A stretch of DNA of 64,000 nucleotides from Agelaius tricolor (GCA_023055355.1 JALJCS010000037.1:3410001-3474000), one strand, 5' to 3'; positions 44,601 through 58,945 are shown, counted from the stretch's first letter. Program-made: numbers and translations. Notes: a model not told the origin generated them from the sequence alone.

Positions 44601-47600
44601 GAAAGCTTTTTAAACCAGAGTGCTGTCTTGTGGCCTTCAAGAGTAGCACTTGCCCGTGGGAAAAGGAGAGGCAGGAGGGACAGGGAGGGATCTGAGTGGC
44701 TTGGGGATGTCCCCAGGCTGATTTTGTTGTGCTTAACGAAGTGCCCGACCTCTGAGAGCTGGGATGAAGGCACATGGGTTAAACTGTCACAGTGAGCAGT
44801 GTCCAAGACAGTGTCTTCGAGATCCAAACTGCTGATCTGAAGGGGAGATCATTTTCACTTTGAGGATTAATAACCTGACCTGGTACAACTGACTTTGAAA
44901 GGGTAACACAAACACAGTCGTGGAAAAGCAGGGGGGCAATGGAATGAAGGGACATCCTCATGGATCCATCCTCATCCTCACCCTAATGAAGGGATAGTTC
45001 ACTACGAGGCACAGGAGCTCTAAGCTCTGCCTATGTCAAACCCTACAATACTGCTGGCCCCAGCCAGCAAGATAACAGAAGAAATTTTAGCTTCAAAATA
45101 AAAGTAGTTTGTCTCTGTTCCACTTCACAATTAAGCATAAACTCTTGGCAACCTTCATATCTGCTCAGGCTCCCAGTAAAACTGCCAGAGCAGCTCGCAG
45201 GAACATCTGTAAGCAGAGCTCGGCTGGAAGGGATTCAAGGAAGACTGGCATTTATGGGAGGCAGGAGCAGGAGGCTGCTGGAGCCGGTGTCAGGCTGGAG
45301 AACCTCCCCCCGAGCAGGGGGAGGGCAGCCAGCAACCTCGGGAAGAGGCCAGAAGGAAGAGGAAACTCCGACATGGCCCCGTGGCACCACCCGAGTGCTC
45401 CTGGCCAAAGGGAAAACAGCTTTGCAGAGGAGGAGAGCACCAGAGAGAGTCCTCCTTAAGAGAGAGTTCTCTTTAAGAGTAGAAACTACAGTGAAAATGA
45501 GTGGAGTGAAATGTGTGACAGTGAGCTGGGGAGGGCAGGGAGCAGCCTGCACTGTAGGGAGGAACAAGCCATCCAAATCTGGGGGAGCTTTGGAGGAGCC
45601 TGGGGATGATATTTGCCCTGCCCCAGCAGCAGGCCAGTCCAGGCCTCAGCACAGCACAGCAGCCATGGCTCTGCAGGCTGGGAACATCCACAAGCCACGT
45701 TTCCTCCAGTCCCAGCAGCTCTTTCACCACCGTGGCCAGGCACGTTTGCAGAGCTGCAATAATTAAAGCAGCAAAGAGCTGCTACGGGTCTCCCTTGGCT
45801 ATGGGGATGTTGTTTTCCTCTCCACACTCTGGAGAAGTTTCACTACTAAACAGTTAAAACACACAAGGCTAAATTGAGACGATTGAAATTCATAGGCAAG
45901 GAGTATTTGAGGTGACAGTATAAAGAAAGGATCGCTCTTTCACCCACCGGGTTTTCATTTGATGTGAATCTTAAGTTTTAATATACACAAAAATAGATTT
46001 TCCTGGCCTTTCTCTCAGTTGCTGAGAGGTGTAGAGGTAACTCATTTAAAGATAAATTCAAAAATCCCCAAACAAAAGCAACAAACCCCAGCTATACAGA
46101 CAGAAGTTGCATTATCCACCGCATCAAAAGATTACTGTACTTCAAACCAAAGATGGCTTTAAAACAGTTGATGTGCTGCCCTTCCTTGCAGCATGAAATT
46201 ACCAAGCTTTCATTAAAAGCCCAGAAATAGAAACGAAGATATTAACAAAGGCAGTGTCAATGATCCACCACAGTCAACATTCCCTTTCTGAGATAAAATA
46301 ATGCCAGAGAACGGCGGCACAGCCTCAGCCTCCTCACTGCATCTCCACACCAGACATGTTTTCACTGCTGAGGTTAAATATACACTGAGAGCAGATGCTA
46401 CCAGAGACACTTTCCACATCTCATGGCCATCCTTGAAAGCACTAAACACTGTTTAGAAACAAAAAGGAGAAAGCAGAGCTCATCAGGGCACTGCAGATGC
46501 TTCAACAACCAACTTGAGCAAAGCATCGATCGATCGCAGCAGCATCTCTGCCACGGGGGATGCCTGGGTGTCACTCAGTGAAACCTTACACTTCTGCCAT
46601 CCAAAAGGAGCAGGAAGCTTCCAGGGCACAGCCACTGGCAGTGGGACAGGTGTCTCCTGCCTGGGACCCCCCTGTGCCCCCTTGGCAGGGATCTGCACAC
46701 CAGCAGTCACAGTCCTCTTTGCAGGCTGGCTGGAGAAGAGGTTTTGCTGATGATGCAGGATGAGAAGAGGCCCAAGCCCCGAGAAGCTGTGCCCTTTATT
46801 TAACCCAAGTACCCTCCAGCAGCCTTCCCACCACAGCCAACACCCCCCTTTCCAAACATTCCTGCCAGGGCCCACAGATTACAGGGTATTTTCTCTCCAC
46901 AGCTCTCCAGCCACCCTTCTCTGATTGAAGGCTCAAACACCCCTTTCAGAAATCCCACATTTTCAGGAGGAAGGGAGCAGCACAAACACCTTCCTTCACA
47001 CAGGACACCAGGTTCCTCAGGGCTCTTGCTTAGTGACACCATTAAGTCCAGCATTTTCACAGCTCCCTTGCAGGGGAAGCCCAAGTGGGAGGCAAAGGGA
47101 GGTTTTTCTTTTTATAGGAAGAACAATATTTAGCTCTGCAAAATACAGAGGGTTTTCCTTATTTCCTTTCTTCCATCAGGCTCCTCTTCTTGCAGACCCT
47201 CCAGCTGATCAAATCTGCTGCTCCCTTTCAGCCTCCTCAGAAGTGATCCCAAAAGCTGAAGGTTCTTTGGGTATGAGATGAGCATTTCTGCTGGGATCCT
47301 GATTGTTTCTGCACTGCTATAAACCATTCTCCAGCTCCACCATAAGCTATTCAAACATTCCTTCTGCTCTTCAATTGTTATATACAACATTTCTTAATCA
47401 GAATGTCCCAGGACACCTTGGGTATCCATCCCCAGCACCCTCCAGTGTCCACCTCCAGGCTCAGGTAACAGCTTTGAAAGAACAGGCAGTCATTAATGCA
47501 TCTTTTGGAATGAGAGCTTTCCTCATCTTTCAAAACCTGGTTTATGTCCCTAAAGCTTTCAAGCCATCTCCCTTCCTCCCCCCTTTTCCCCAGCAGAGCT

Positions 47601-47719
47601 GAAAACTGTTTTTACTTAATAGGAAACAATAAATGTTCCCTCAGATGCTGCATTGAGTAAATCATACATGCTAAAAAGGAAAAAAAAAGGAAAAGAAAAA
47701 AGATCCTCTTGGACAGCAA

Positions 47720-47920
47720 TTGAGATGTGAGCTCTCTGGGAGATGGTGCTGTTTTGATAAGAATATGCGTTGAATATTTCATTTACAGGGCAATCCTAGA
47801 ACTTTATTTAGCAGCATATTGGCCAGACAGCTGTAATTTAGAACATACTGTATTCCTAACAGCTCCCAATTATAAATTCCTTCAGCTTTAACTTACAGTA
47901 ACCACGGCTCCTTCTATTTT
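47720..47920. promoter_or_regulatory. Candidate conserved non-coding block
   Basis: This AT-moderate, repeat-free stretch has CAGCATATTGGCCAGACAGC, GAATATTTCATTTACAGGGC and CAATTATAAATTCC. The texture is that of a developmental enhancer. There is no coding frame and no repeat match. Confidence 0.25.
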
Positions 47921-50424
47921 GGAGCTCTAAATCCACCATTTCTCCCCTTCCTTCAGCTATGGCATATCAAGAGCTCCTACGGTACAAACACAGCCTTGCT
48001 GGAGAAGGGTCCTAAATCCAGCATTCTCTACCCCCAGCAGAGCGAGCAGGCTTCCAGCACACTCACTGCTCCACAGACCAATGTTTTATTGGTTTATTTG
48101 GGGACAGTGGCCCCATTTGTCAGTGCAAAGCCATCCTGCAGTGCCCTGCCAGCAGCAGGCTGGGAGAATGGCTGTGCACATTCCATCCTCCTCCTGCTGC
48201 AACAAGAGCTGGAGATCCTGCCAGCCAGCCTCACGTGTTCAGCGTGGCCCTGTTCTTTGACCTCACACCTATTTTTTTTTAAGGATTAAGGCACTGCCAT
48301 GAAAATAAGCAAGTTCTTCACTGGAGGAGAATCAGTGCTCCACGAAGCCTTTGTGTCTCTCCCCAGATCATGAGCTCCTGTGGAACAGCGCCTGTTGACG
48401 GCTCTCCCAGCCATCCTGCTGACTTTATCAAATTGCTGCAAGGAACAGAAGGAGCAGATGAACTCTGTAAAAACAAAGCTCCTGCCTCCATGCAAATATC
48501 CCCAGTTAAGAGGAGCGGAGAAATAGAGCGAGCATGATGTGTGTACGGAATTGGCTCCACAGACGCTGCTTCTCAGCAACTGCCATAAGGTGGCAGTGGG
48601 TCTTTAAGGCTACCTTACACCTTCCCACAGCACAATAGGAACGAGCACACCAGTGGGTTTCCAGCAGCTGAAACTGATTAAGTCAAATTTCCTCATCAAG
48701 GGAAGCAGGCCCTACATGAAAACTTGGGGCTGAGATCACCTCCACTGCCAGAGTCACACAAGGAGGAAAAGCCACGGGGGTGAATTCTGCAAAGCCATAA
48801 AGGCAGCCCCCATCTGAGCCAAAGAAAATCAACCCCTTTTCCCTCTCGCTGTACAATCACAATGCTGTTTGTTTTACAGAAACGCTTCTCTTTGTGCATT
48901 CATCCAGCCATAAACAAGCCAGTGACCATTAAAGAGTAGGAGAAGTTCTGCCTGGCCAGCAAGCTGGGCTCCAGCAGGATTTTATGCAGGGAACATAAAA
49001 GCCAGCCCAGTAAGCAAGCTGGTCACCAGCTCAGCACTGGGCTGATGTAGCAAAACAGGCCCAGAAAGCACCAAGGAAGAGTTGGGTTCACAAGAAAGAT
49101 GGAACCAGGCAATAAACAGGCAAATTACTTTAGGTAATGAAGTGACTCATCATGCAGAATGCCCATCACCTGGGACACAGCAATAAAATCAAATCTATGC
49201 CAGTCACCCCCTGAATCGTGCTGTGAAAAATGGCCAGAGGTGCCCTGAAGGAAGAGCTGATCTACCTCACAGCACAGAGCTGTGATCACAGAGATTTCTG
49301 CTCACAAAGTCAAACACAATAACTCTGTACCACCCAAGGATTCCCAGTGCTGACAGAGCAAACCCCTCACCTTACCTGTACCTACAGCCAGGCTGGAACA
49401 TGGGAGGGTCCCCGCATGTGTGAGGGGACAAGTCAGAGAGAGCTGATGTCCCCCTGCTCCACACCAATCCAGAGCTCCCCTACACCTCTCTAACACAAAC
49501 CTCCAGAGCCAATGTAAATGTTTTATTGGCACCTCACCACGCAGCGTGCTTGTACAACAACTGGAGTCAATCGGCTCATGCAGCACATACCTGCTGGTGC
49601 TTACACATTCCTTGTAAAAAGCTGGCAACTACGGGTGAAATCCAAGAGCCCAAGCGAGCACAACTCACACTGCCTTCCCCCAAACCCACTCACCAACACA
49701 TTAAACCCCTGCAAGAAGCACAGAAAAATTTCTCAGCCAAAGGAATAAACGTGCATATTCCCTCCTCTCCATGCCACTTTGGAGGACCTGATGTGGCAAG
49801 GCTTGTTTGCCATCACTGGAATGCAAATAAGTCTGAAAGAGGGGAGTTGGAGTTTAACATTCTTCCACCCTCCCACAGTCCCAGAGGGATCTGGAGCAGG
49901 TCTGAGCCCTGTGAGGCTCCCCATTAATAACAATTAGCGCCCGAGCCCGCGATGAGATGAGACGCAATCACGTGCCTGCCAATATGAAGGCTCAGCCCTG
50001 GCTGCAGCCCCTGCCTGCTGTCACCTCATGTCACCACCCTGACATTGCACAGGTCCCTTCTCCACGCCGGCCAGCAAAGGTCAGGATTGCAAACCCCTCC
50101 CCGCGGATCCGCAGGAAGCGTTTGAAGCCATCTCGTGTCAGTGGTTTAACTGCGCTGCTTTTGAATCAATTCCAACAGTTTGCACTCCAGCCGGTCTCCA
50201 GGCTGCCCCAGCCCAGGGGCACGGCAAGGAACCCATGGATTTGCCCTACCTCCATCCTGGCTGCGGGTCCCTCCTGGTCCTGACTCCAGGCCTATCCCTC
50301 CTCCAGCCACAAATCCATCTCACTCCATGGGTGCAGCCTCCACCCCGGAGCATGCTCAGTACGGGCTGATCTTCAGCCATTTCAGAGCTTTAATGAAATG
50401 TAAGCATAAGGAAGTGTCATTAGC

Positions 50425-50459
50425 AAAAAAAAAAAAAAAAAAAAAGGGGGGAAAAAAAA
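50425..50459. repeat. Poly-A / G6 / A8 low-complexity run
   Basis: A run of 21 A is followed by six G and eight A. This kind of homopolymer is prone to assembly or length error. Confidence 0.9.
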
Positions 50460-52079
50460 GGTGCAGGATTCATCCTGATCCAGCCAACCTTCCTCTTGCC
50501 ATCCTCTTGTCAAGCAGGCAAAGCTCTCACTGTGAGGATCGCAGGCATTTTTAGGCAGCAAGCATCTCGTTTTAGAACAAAAGCAAGGAAAATCCTGTCT
50601 CAGGCAAGCCTTGTGCAAAAGGAGCATTTCCCAGTGACATTCAAACCAGCCAATTTGTCACTCTGGGTCTTCCACAAATTACAATATTTTCATGAAATAC
50701 CATTAATATTATTTTTTCCCTCAACGGGCTTCAAGCAAGGCTTTTAGCTGGCAATGCAAATAGTGCTTCCCAGCCATCTTAAAGCTAAACCTACCCCAGT
50801 CTACCCTGAACTCCTTGAAGGTTATTTTAACTCCATTTACAAGGAAGTTAAACAGCAGGATGAAAGAGAAGGAAAGAGACTGCAGTGTAACACACTTCAT
50901 TCTACACTCTCCTAAGGACCTGAATTTTAAGAGAGGTTTGTTTTTCACTTATCAGCCCTGAAATTCCTCCATCATTGCCTTGTCCCCTCAATGCAGAAAG
51001 GCTTGTTTCAATGAAGAATTAATAGAGGATTTTTTTTTTAATCCTTCCTAGGTTTACAAACAACAAAATATGAAAGACACACATTATTGGAGCACACTTG
51101 GGGAATAAAGCCCTGCATGTTCTGAATGATATGCACATGGAGCTTGACTATTCCTTAAAAACTTGCATTTCCCCACATATTCTTTGCATATCCCCTACAG
51201 ATCCCTACCAGTTCACTGAACTACCCCAGAAAGCAAAGACAGTTGGTAAAAGTAAAGCTCTGCCAGGGCAAAAATTGGCTATTCAATCCCAACAAAGTTG
51301 GAACATATATATCCTGTTCCCCTTGTTGGGCCCAGGCCAAAACCAACTCTGGATGCTGAAATCCGTGAATTGTGTGTGCTCTGCCGAGCGATGTTCGCTT
51401 CCGTGGAACATGAGCACTGTCTGCTCCAGAGCTGGAGTTGGAGGAAAATTCAAAAATAAAACCAGTGACTTTATCAACCCAGCATTTCAGGAAACACCAG
51501 GGTGGCAGCTGAGCACCAAAGCAGCTTTTTTCCCGAACAGAACTTCCAAGGGAATCACAATAACGCCACAGCCGTTCTGTACAACGCCACAAGCCAAGAT
51601 TTTCATCAGGCCCCAGCACATCTGTGCCAGATGCACTACACAAACAACTCATGATGTTGTTCCCTCATCCCTTCTCTGATAAATTCAGCCCAGTCCTCAA
51701 CACCAAGCCACAGCTTTTTAGCAAATTCTTTGGGCCCTCGGGAGCGCCAGGCAGCCTGGCACGCCAAGCGCTGGCGAGCTGCTTTTTACTGAAATATTTT
51801 TAGAGCAAAAACATTTGGTAAAGTGACCCAGGATAAACCACACTACTTCAGTGTGCTGAGCTCTGCTCAGACCTCTCCTCCTGCTGAAGGATGTCACCAA
51901 AGGCCATTTGGCCCCAGGCTGTCCCCTCCATCGGGGCCCAGATCAATTCCCTCCACGCCACACTGGGCAATCCCAGACACCGCCCAGCGCCTTCATTAAG
52001 CACAGATTGATAAACCCTGCCAACAAATTCTATTCCCATCCTCTGCCTTGCCTGGAAATTGGAGGTAGTTTAAAAATAA

Positions 52080-52360
52080 TATTCAGACTATAAAATCCCG
52101 AGGCATGTCTGCTGAATCGAGCGGTGTTTGCATCTCGCACAGCTCAAGCATGTCAAATTTGTTTCCTTGGAAACAAAGACCAATTTGCAAGCATTGCTTT
52201 CTTCCCTTTTTTTTATTTTATGTAACGAAGACATCCATACCTGCAGCTCTTGCTGATACAAAGGAATTAAAGCAGATTCACCTACCAACAGGGTTCATAA
52301 GAGAATTATTAATGTATTTCACTAATGAACCATTGGTTTGCTGCAGTAAGGGAAAACCAG
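52080..52360. promoter_or_regulatory. Candidate conserved non-coding block with a near-palindrome
   Basis: At 52158-52177 TTTGTTTCC and GGAAACAAA form perfect 9-bp arms around TT, a STAT- or RFX-like palindrome. Around it are CAATTTGCAAGC, GAGAATTATTAATGTATTTC and other AT-rich homeodomain-type words in repeat-free DNA. Function is inferred. Confidence 0.3.
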
Positions 52361-55002
52361 AGCATGTTACTATTTAAAAATCCCATTTTCCCTCAATGGA
52401 TGCACACTCGAGGCATAGCATTTATATTGTTTCCTTGGGGACAGGTAGAGAAAAACAGCAAAACCCAGAGCGATTTCCTTACCCTGGGCTAGGGATGGTG
52501 GGCCCAGTGGAGGAGCAGGAAATCCTGTCCTGCTCCTGCCACACCACTCCAAAGGACACCCAGCCCAAACACACCTGCCTCCAGCACAGGCTCAAGAGTC
52601 AACACAAGCTTCACAAAAAACAAAAGTGATAACATCTTGTAGATGTTTTGGCAGTTTTAAGCCCAACTTCTCCCCAAAACACGCAGTAGGGAAGTTGGGA
52701 AGCCAGACCTTCTGTGCAGCCATAACTCTTCTCCCAGACCCACTCCCACCTCCCAGGGGAGGCAGTAAATCCTAAAGCAATGACACACAACCTCTCTGTG
52801 AGGGCATGAAACAGGAGGGAGGGCAAAAGTGTCAGAGCTGGGTTATCCACAGGCTCATTTACAAAGGGAGTCAGAGGCCCAGCCTCCAGAGCCTCTGTCA
52901 GGAGCTCAGCACCCTCACAAATCCATCAGACACAGCACAAAAAATGGACATGTGAGAACAGCAAATAAAATGATGGCTCCTCAAACACGCCCTCCCCCAG
53001 GCCTGCTCAGCACAGGGGTCATCCCCAGATCATTCCCTGGGTCACTTTACAACCTCTGTCTGAGAAGGTCACCTTCACATCCAAGGGAACAGAGCTCCAA
53101 ACTTCTCCTGCTCCTGTTCGGATCACTGCGTAGAAAAAGCCACAGGAGCTGCACAAACAGGAGGTGACAGGAGCAAGAAACGCCTCCTTCCTCCACTCAA
53201 GGGACAAAGCTTCACCATCCCCTGTCCCTGGAGATTTCCAGTGTTGTTACTGGAGCCAATGGCCAGCACTAAATCTGATATAACTGTGGATGCTTCACAC
53301 TTCAGGCCTGGGACTCCAACATTCCAGGTATTCCAAAGGGGCACCAGGCTTGGCAAGGCCACTTTCCTGACACAGCAGCCTTGCTCTGCTCTTCAACAAG
53401 CCCACAGCAGCACCAATCACCTGGAGGGCAATCTGTAAACAAAAAGCACCCATAAAAACCCTAAACCCTGCAAAAGTCCAGCAGAATTCCCAGAGGGTCT
53501 CACCCTCAAGCTTGAAAAATTAAGTTTTTTTTCAGTACATTCACTTGGAGAGCTCTCAGCACCACCAGCTCAAAGTTCCAATCTTGCTGCTGTCAAGGAA
53601 TCCTGGAAACAAATCCCTCAGACTGCCAACAATGTGCACCCTTCCCCAAGTACTGTAATTGCTAAATTTGATTCCAACCACTGCCACAGTCTGAAGAGTT
53701 TTGGAGGCTGTTGAATGAATTCTGGGGGAATACTATGAAAAGCAGAGCAAATACTGAAAAAACATCAAACATCACCAGGTAAAAAAGAACCTGATAGATA
53801 CATGGTGATTTGCTCAGAGATACTGTAACAATAATTAGGACTTTAAAAAGCAATTTATAATAAAAGATGGGAATAGTAGGCAAATGTATCCACTTTTGCA
53901 GATGGGAAAATCAAGGTTTGGAGAATTAACTGCCAAAAATTTCTGGAGCAGCCTTCCACAAATGTATGGAGCAGAGGAACAGGGTACAGGAGAACTGGAT
54001 GTGAAGTCATGCTCAGCTGCTGATTTACTGAGTCACCTCAACTGAACAAGCTGGGCTGGTAAGGAATGTGTTTGGACAGCCCATAAGAGCTGAGTCAAAT
54101 TTAAATTCCACTGAAGTCTGAGCACCTCAAGCTCCCTTCAATAAAACCCTCCATTATTTAAAAGCAACCAGAAAACCCCAAACCACATAATGGATGTAAC
54201 AAACACATCAGTATTTTCTCCCTCTCTCTGATATTCCCTTAACCAACATGTTTTTGGAGGGGAGGGGAAATATTTATGCAGAACAGTGACCATGCAGTCA
54301 CTAAGGAGCTCTTTATGCCCATTGCCAAGTTTGAAAGTGGGTGGATGCCATGTGGGTGAATCTGTGACACCAGGACACAGGCCAGACTCATAAAAGGAGT
54401 CAGACACGTTGGAATCAACCAACAGGAGCCATAAATTCTGAGAAGTTCCTTAGAAATGTTTTGTCAGATAACTGGGCTGCAAGTCAAAGCCCCTGGGGCA
54501 AGGGCATGAGCTCTGTTATGGGGTTTTAATGCAGATGCCTGAAACACCTGGCAAAGGCTTGGGTGAAAAGATGGGACCACACAAAAGGAAATGTGGAAAT
54601 AGAAGGAGATGACACCACTTCCTAACAAATGTAACTATTGCAGGAGTGGGAGGGACAATGAGCTGATGGATGCTGAGAGCCCCAGGTGTGTCTGAAGACC
54701 TCTGAACTCAGGTTTGAATTTGGGGTGACATTCATGGGATTTATTTTAATATCCAAAGCATTAAACTATTTATCCTATATATTATCCTATTTGCTTGGGC
54801 TCCCAGAGCCACAACACTACAGCCTTGCTGTATTCTGGAGAACAGAGACAAGGACAGAATGTGGAGCTCCAGGCTAAGACTGACAAGCTCATTATGATGC
54901 TTCCCCACAGGAAAGCTCTGTAGAATAAAAAAATAATTTTAAATCCAGAGTCACCCACTGATTTTGGGTGGCCAGTTCAGGTAAAGTTTTTTCAAATCTT
55001 TT

Positions 55003-55145
55003 TTAGAATGACAGAATATCCTGAGTTGAAGGGACCCACCAGGATCATCAATCCCACTCCTGGCCCATTCCCTGGGGAGCCTGGGCAGTGCCAGCACCCT
55101 CTGGGGAAGAGCCTTGCCCTGAGCTCAGCCTGAACCACTCCTGAC
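55003..55145 (-). repeat. CR1 LINE fragment
   Basis: ATGACAGAATATCCTGAGTT and GGGGAGCCTGGGCAGTGCCA match the 25258 and 18405 subtype. It has an internal deletion relative to the 25258 copy. Confidence 0.88.
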
Positions 55146-55822
55146 ACAGCTCCACACCATTCTTCTAGAAGAACATCTCCTCCCCATGGACAGGCATTAC
55201 AGCAAGAGGCAAATGGTCAGTACACTTTGAAAGCAGGCAGTGGTTTCACAACAAAAATTAAACCACTATTTCAAAAATAACTTCCCTCCAATTCTCCCCC
55301 CTTCCCACCCCCTCTATAAAACCCATTCATTTGCCTCACAAGGAGGCATAGAGCTTCACTTTGTTACCATTTTAAACCGAAAGACTCAAAATACAGTGAA
55401 ACACTAGGAAGAAAAAAACCAAATAAACCACAAAATGCTGCAATAACAAGCAGCCCTCAGAGCTGTGAACCAGAGATTGGGAAAGATGAACTTTGCAGAA
55501 CGTCTGCCCAGCATCCCCTCTCCTCCTCTGCCCACTCTTGGCCACAGGAACCAAAAGCTGTTTGGGAAGCAAAGCAAGAGAAGGTGGGATTCCACCAGGG
55601 AGAAGCTCTGCACACTGAGAAAAAGACCATTTGCACTGTTTTTGTTATACAAGAAACAGGAAAAGGCTGTACAGGGCCCAGACTCTCCCTGTCAGTGCTG
55701 ATCTGCTGAATTCAAATGTGAATCAAAAGTATGATGGACCTTTGGAAGTTTCTCCTCCACTCTCATACAGCCTCACCCCAGAGGAAAAACAAGCAGAAGT
55801 CATTGGTTTTGGTTCAGTGATA

Positions 55823-55866
55823 ATAAATACAATAAAATACAATACAATACAACACAATACAATACA
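55823..55866. repeat. (AATAC)n pentanucleotide repeat
   Basis: About eight imperfect AATAC/AATAA units. Confidence 0.88.
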
Positions 55867-58539
55867 CCCTCTCCAGACTCAGAGGGGAGCCCAGAGCTGC
55901 TGCACCACCTGGCAAACATCCCTCAGCTTTGAGTGCCTCCCTGCCGTGCTCAGCTCCCAGCACACACCCCATGGGAGCTGTGCTCTGCACTGGGAGAGCA
56001 CTGGGAGCCACAGGCATGGACAGGGCCTGCTCAGGCCCCTCCAGAACAATCCCACCCATGGGAAAGCCCCCGAACAGAAATGCCCCCATTTAGGCTCAGT
56101 GATACAGTGTTTCAAGGCAAAAACTACTGAGGAACTCAAATCTTTCATGATCCTTTCCTTCCATGTGCACCCTGCCCCTTTCTCCCACCCCCAAGGCACT
56201 GCCAGACCCAAGGGGACAGAGGGGACCCTCCAGCCAGCCCTGGGACAGCTCTCCTGTCCCCTCCTTCCTGGGTCAGGTCTGTCAGCAGGCACCTGGCATA
56301 AACACAAATGCTTCTAAGCCTTGAGCACGACATTCCCATCCTAGCAGAATTGCACTGTGTCGTTTTTCCATTTTTCCTTTAAGGAAGGAGGAGGGAAAGC
56401 CCCACTCAGATCACGATAACAACATCAGCCAGGTGGATATAAAGGGAATATCAGATCCTGCCACCATCACTGCTCTACCTCTGATATTCCCCTTTCCTGA
56501 CATGTGGAAAACCTGCAAGGCTGGATATGTACAGGTCAATATTCTGTGACCTGCCTGGAGAACCAATATCTTTTTTCTTAAGTCCTTTTTAGAAGGAACA
56601 GAGTTAAGGATCAACTCTAAAGCAGCCCAGAGTGCCTGTCATCTCAAACTGCATCTCCCCACACAGAAAAAAGCATTGCAGAAGGTCCTGTAAAGCCCTG
56701 CATATCCCTCTGTGAATCTAAACATGCCCCATTCCCAAGGGGAACACATGGATATCATAAATCAAACTTGGGAGGCTGCATCCACTGCAATGCACAAACA
56801 AAAAAACCACAAGTACACACAAATCTTCCTGCAACAGCATCATCTGTACACACCAGCCTAAATAACTGCCAGGTGTTCATACAGCAGGACCAGCTCTGCA
56901 GGGAGGGAAGGAAGCCACTGCAGTGATTCAAGGGATTCCTATCCATTTGTTTTTCCCAGGTTCTTACACCTCATTTCAATCCCAGCAATGCTGCCTTGCA
57001 CTCAGCAGTTGACTTCACCTTCAGTCAGTTTGCTTGGGAAGGAGGAAGGTTGCTGCCATCATTTTGTTTTAAAGAGCTACTTCCCCGTGGATCCAGCTGT
57101 GCTGATTTGCACAGCTGCACTGCAACAAGATCCCTCCACAATTAAGGTCAACTCAGCCTGTGTCTCATTGAAAATTTCATGAAATATTTTGTCATGTGTT
57201 TTTCTAGAGGTGAAAGCCAAATTCTGTGCAAAGAACCAAATTCCACCAAGCTGGAGCCTTCCAGACTTACCATGATACATAATTGACCCAAGTACAACTA
57301 ATTTTTTTCTTACACATTATTGAGAATTAAATGGAGGCTCTGTCTTCACTGAAAAGCCACGTCTGTGCTGAAAGGGCTACCTGAAGATAGGTTACAGGAA
57401 GGTTGAAATGCTATTACCTTGATTTGCTAAGAAAGATCAAATTGGAAATTAATTCAAATTGGCTCTCAGGGTGAAAGCATCCTTTGTTTTGTCTGCACTG
57501 GGCTGCAGTGCTGGAATAGCCACCTGTACACAACACTTGGGGCACTGGACACAGTGCAAGGCTGTGACAAAACCATAAAACAAGTGTGGGACACCAACTT
57601 ACACAGGTTCTTCATCCAGGCACTTGAGCTTCATTTCCTCTCCTCCAACCATTCAGGGTTTGTGGGACACCCTCAAACCCAGGTTTCTCAGCCTGGTAGA
57701 GCCCTGTCCTCCCCAGCCTCTCTGAGATGCTCCCCAGGGAGAAAGGAAGGGTCAGTCCTTCCCACCCATCCATCCAGGCCTCAGGGAACTCCCCTGGATC
57801 ATTTTTAGTCCTTGGCCTGGAGGACAAGTAAAGGAAATCTGCAGCCACTGCAGACACAAGCAGCAGCATTTGCCTCCCAGCCCTTTGCCATCCCCACCTG
57901 TTTCCCACCTTGTCACCTCCATCCCCAGGTGCCTCCCTTGAACAGGTTTTGGGGAAGTTTTGCCTGTTTGCAGTTGTTCATTGCACTGATGCCCATTCCC
58001 TCAAAGTTTCCTCTTGTGTTTCAAAACTCTCTTCCCATATTTTTAACTCCTGTATTTTCTCACACTTCTGTTTCTAATTTATTCTCTCCATCCCACTTCC
58101 TTCTCTCTAATTCTTTCATACCCTCCTGTCGGGGCAGGTTTAAGAACGAGGACCCTGCTGCTGCTTACCTTGAGGTACAGGCAGCAACAAGGCTAAAATG
58201 CCTTCATTTCACACTTAAATTTTTTCTGCAAGCTTGGCCTAACATGTCCTGCCCAGCTAATGATGCTTCTCTATCAAGCACATATTGCATCCTGTCAGGA
58301 AATGAATTTTGAAGCAGTTGCCTCTGTCCCACATGGAGAATGAACTGTTAAGCAAGTATTAGTGCAGCAAAACCAGGAACCCAACTTAAAGACAAAGATC
58401 CCTTTGCAGCAAACAATAAAAATAAAGCTGGTGGCTAAAACAGGGGGTGGCACTGACACCTCCCTTGCTCCCCACAGCCCAATGAGTGCCCCAGCTGCCC
58501 CCAGGTTTTACTGCTTCCAAAAACCCCCACAAAGTTCAA

Positions 58540-58945
58540 AGAATCATTAAGGTCAGAAAAGTCCTTTAAGATCATCAAGTCCCAACATTCCCCCAGCCCA
58601 GTCAAGGCCACCACTAATCCACATTCCCAAGTTTTTGGGGACACAAGTTTTTGAACACTTCTAGGGCAGCCTGTTCCAATGCTTGGCAACCCTGGAGAAA
58701 CATTTCCATGAGGAAATTCCTGCTGATGTCCACCCTGAGCCTCCCTGGCCCAGCCTGAGCCATTCCCTCTGCTCCTGTCCCTGTTCCCTGGAGCACAGCC
58801 CTGGCTGTCCCCCCCTGGCTGTGCCCTCCTGGCAGGAGCTGTGCAGAGCCACAAGGGCCCCCTGAGCCTCCTTTGCTCCAGGCTGAGCCCCTGCCCAGCT
58901 CCCTCAGCCCCTCCTGGGGCTCCAGCCCCTTCCCAGCTCCATCCC
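58540..58945 (-). repeat. CR1 LINE fragment
   Basis: AGAATCATTAAGGTCAGAAA opens it, then TTTAAGATCATCAAGTCCCA, CTGTTCCCTGGAGCACAGCC and CTCCAGGCTGAGCCCCTGCC. It is the same subtype as 24634-25000. Confidence 0.9.

Noticed and set aside
50425..50459. Poly-A run as the tail of a processed retrogene
   Set aside because: The DNA upstream of the A run shows no coding similarity, no polyadenylation signal in position and no target duplication.
51098..51679. 193-codon plus-strand frame (MGNKALHVLNDMHMELDYSL...)
   Set aside because: There is no recognisable domain, a comparably long frame runs antisense, and no splice or promoter context was seen. It is probably chance.
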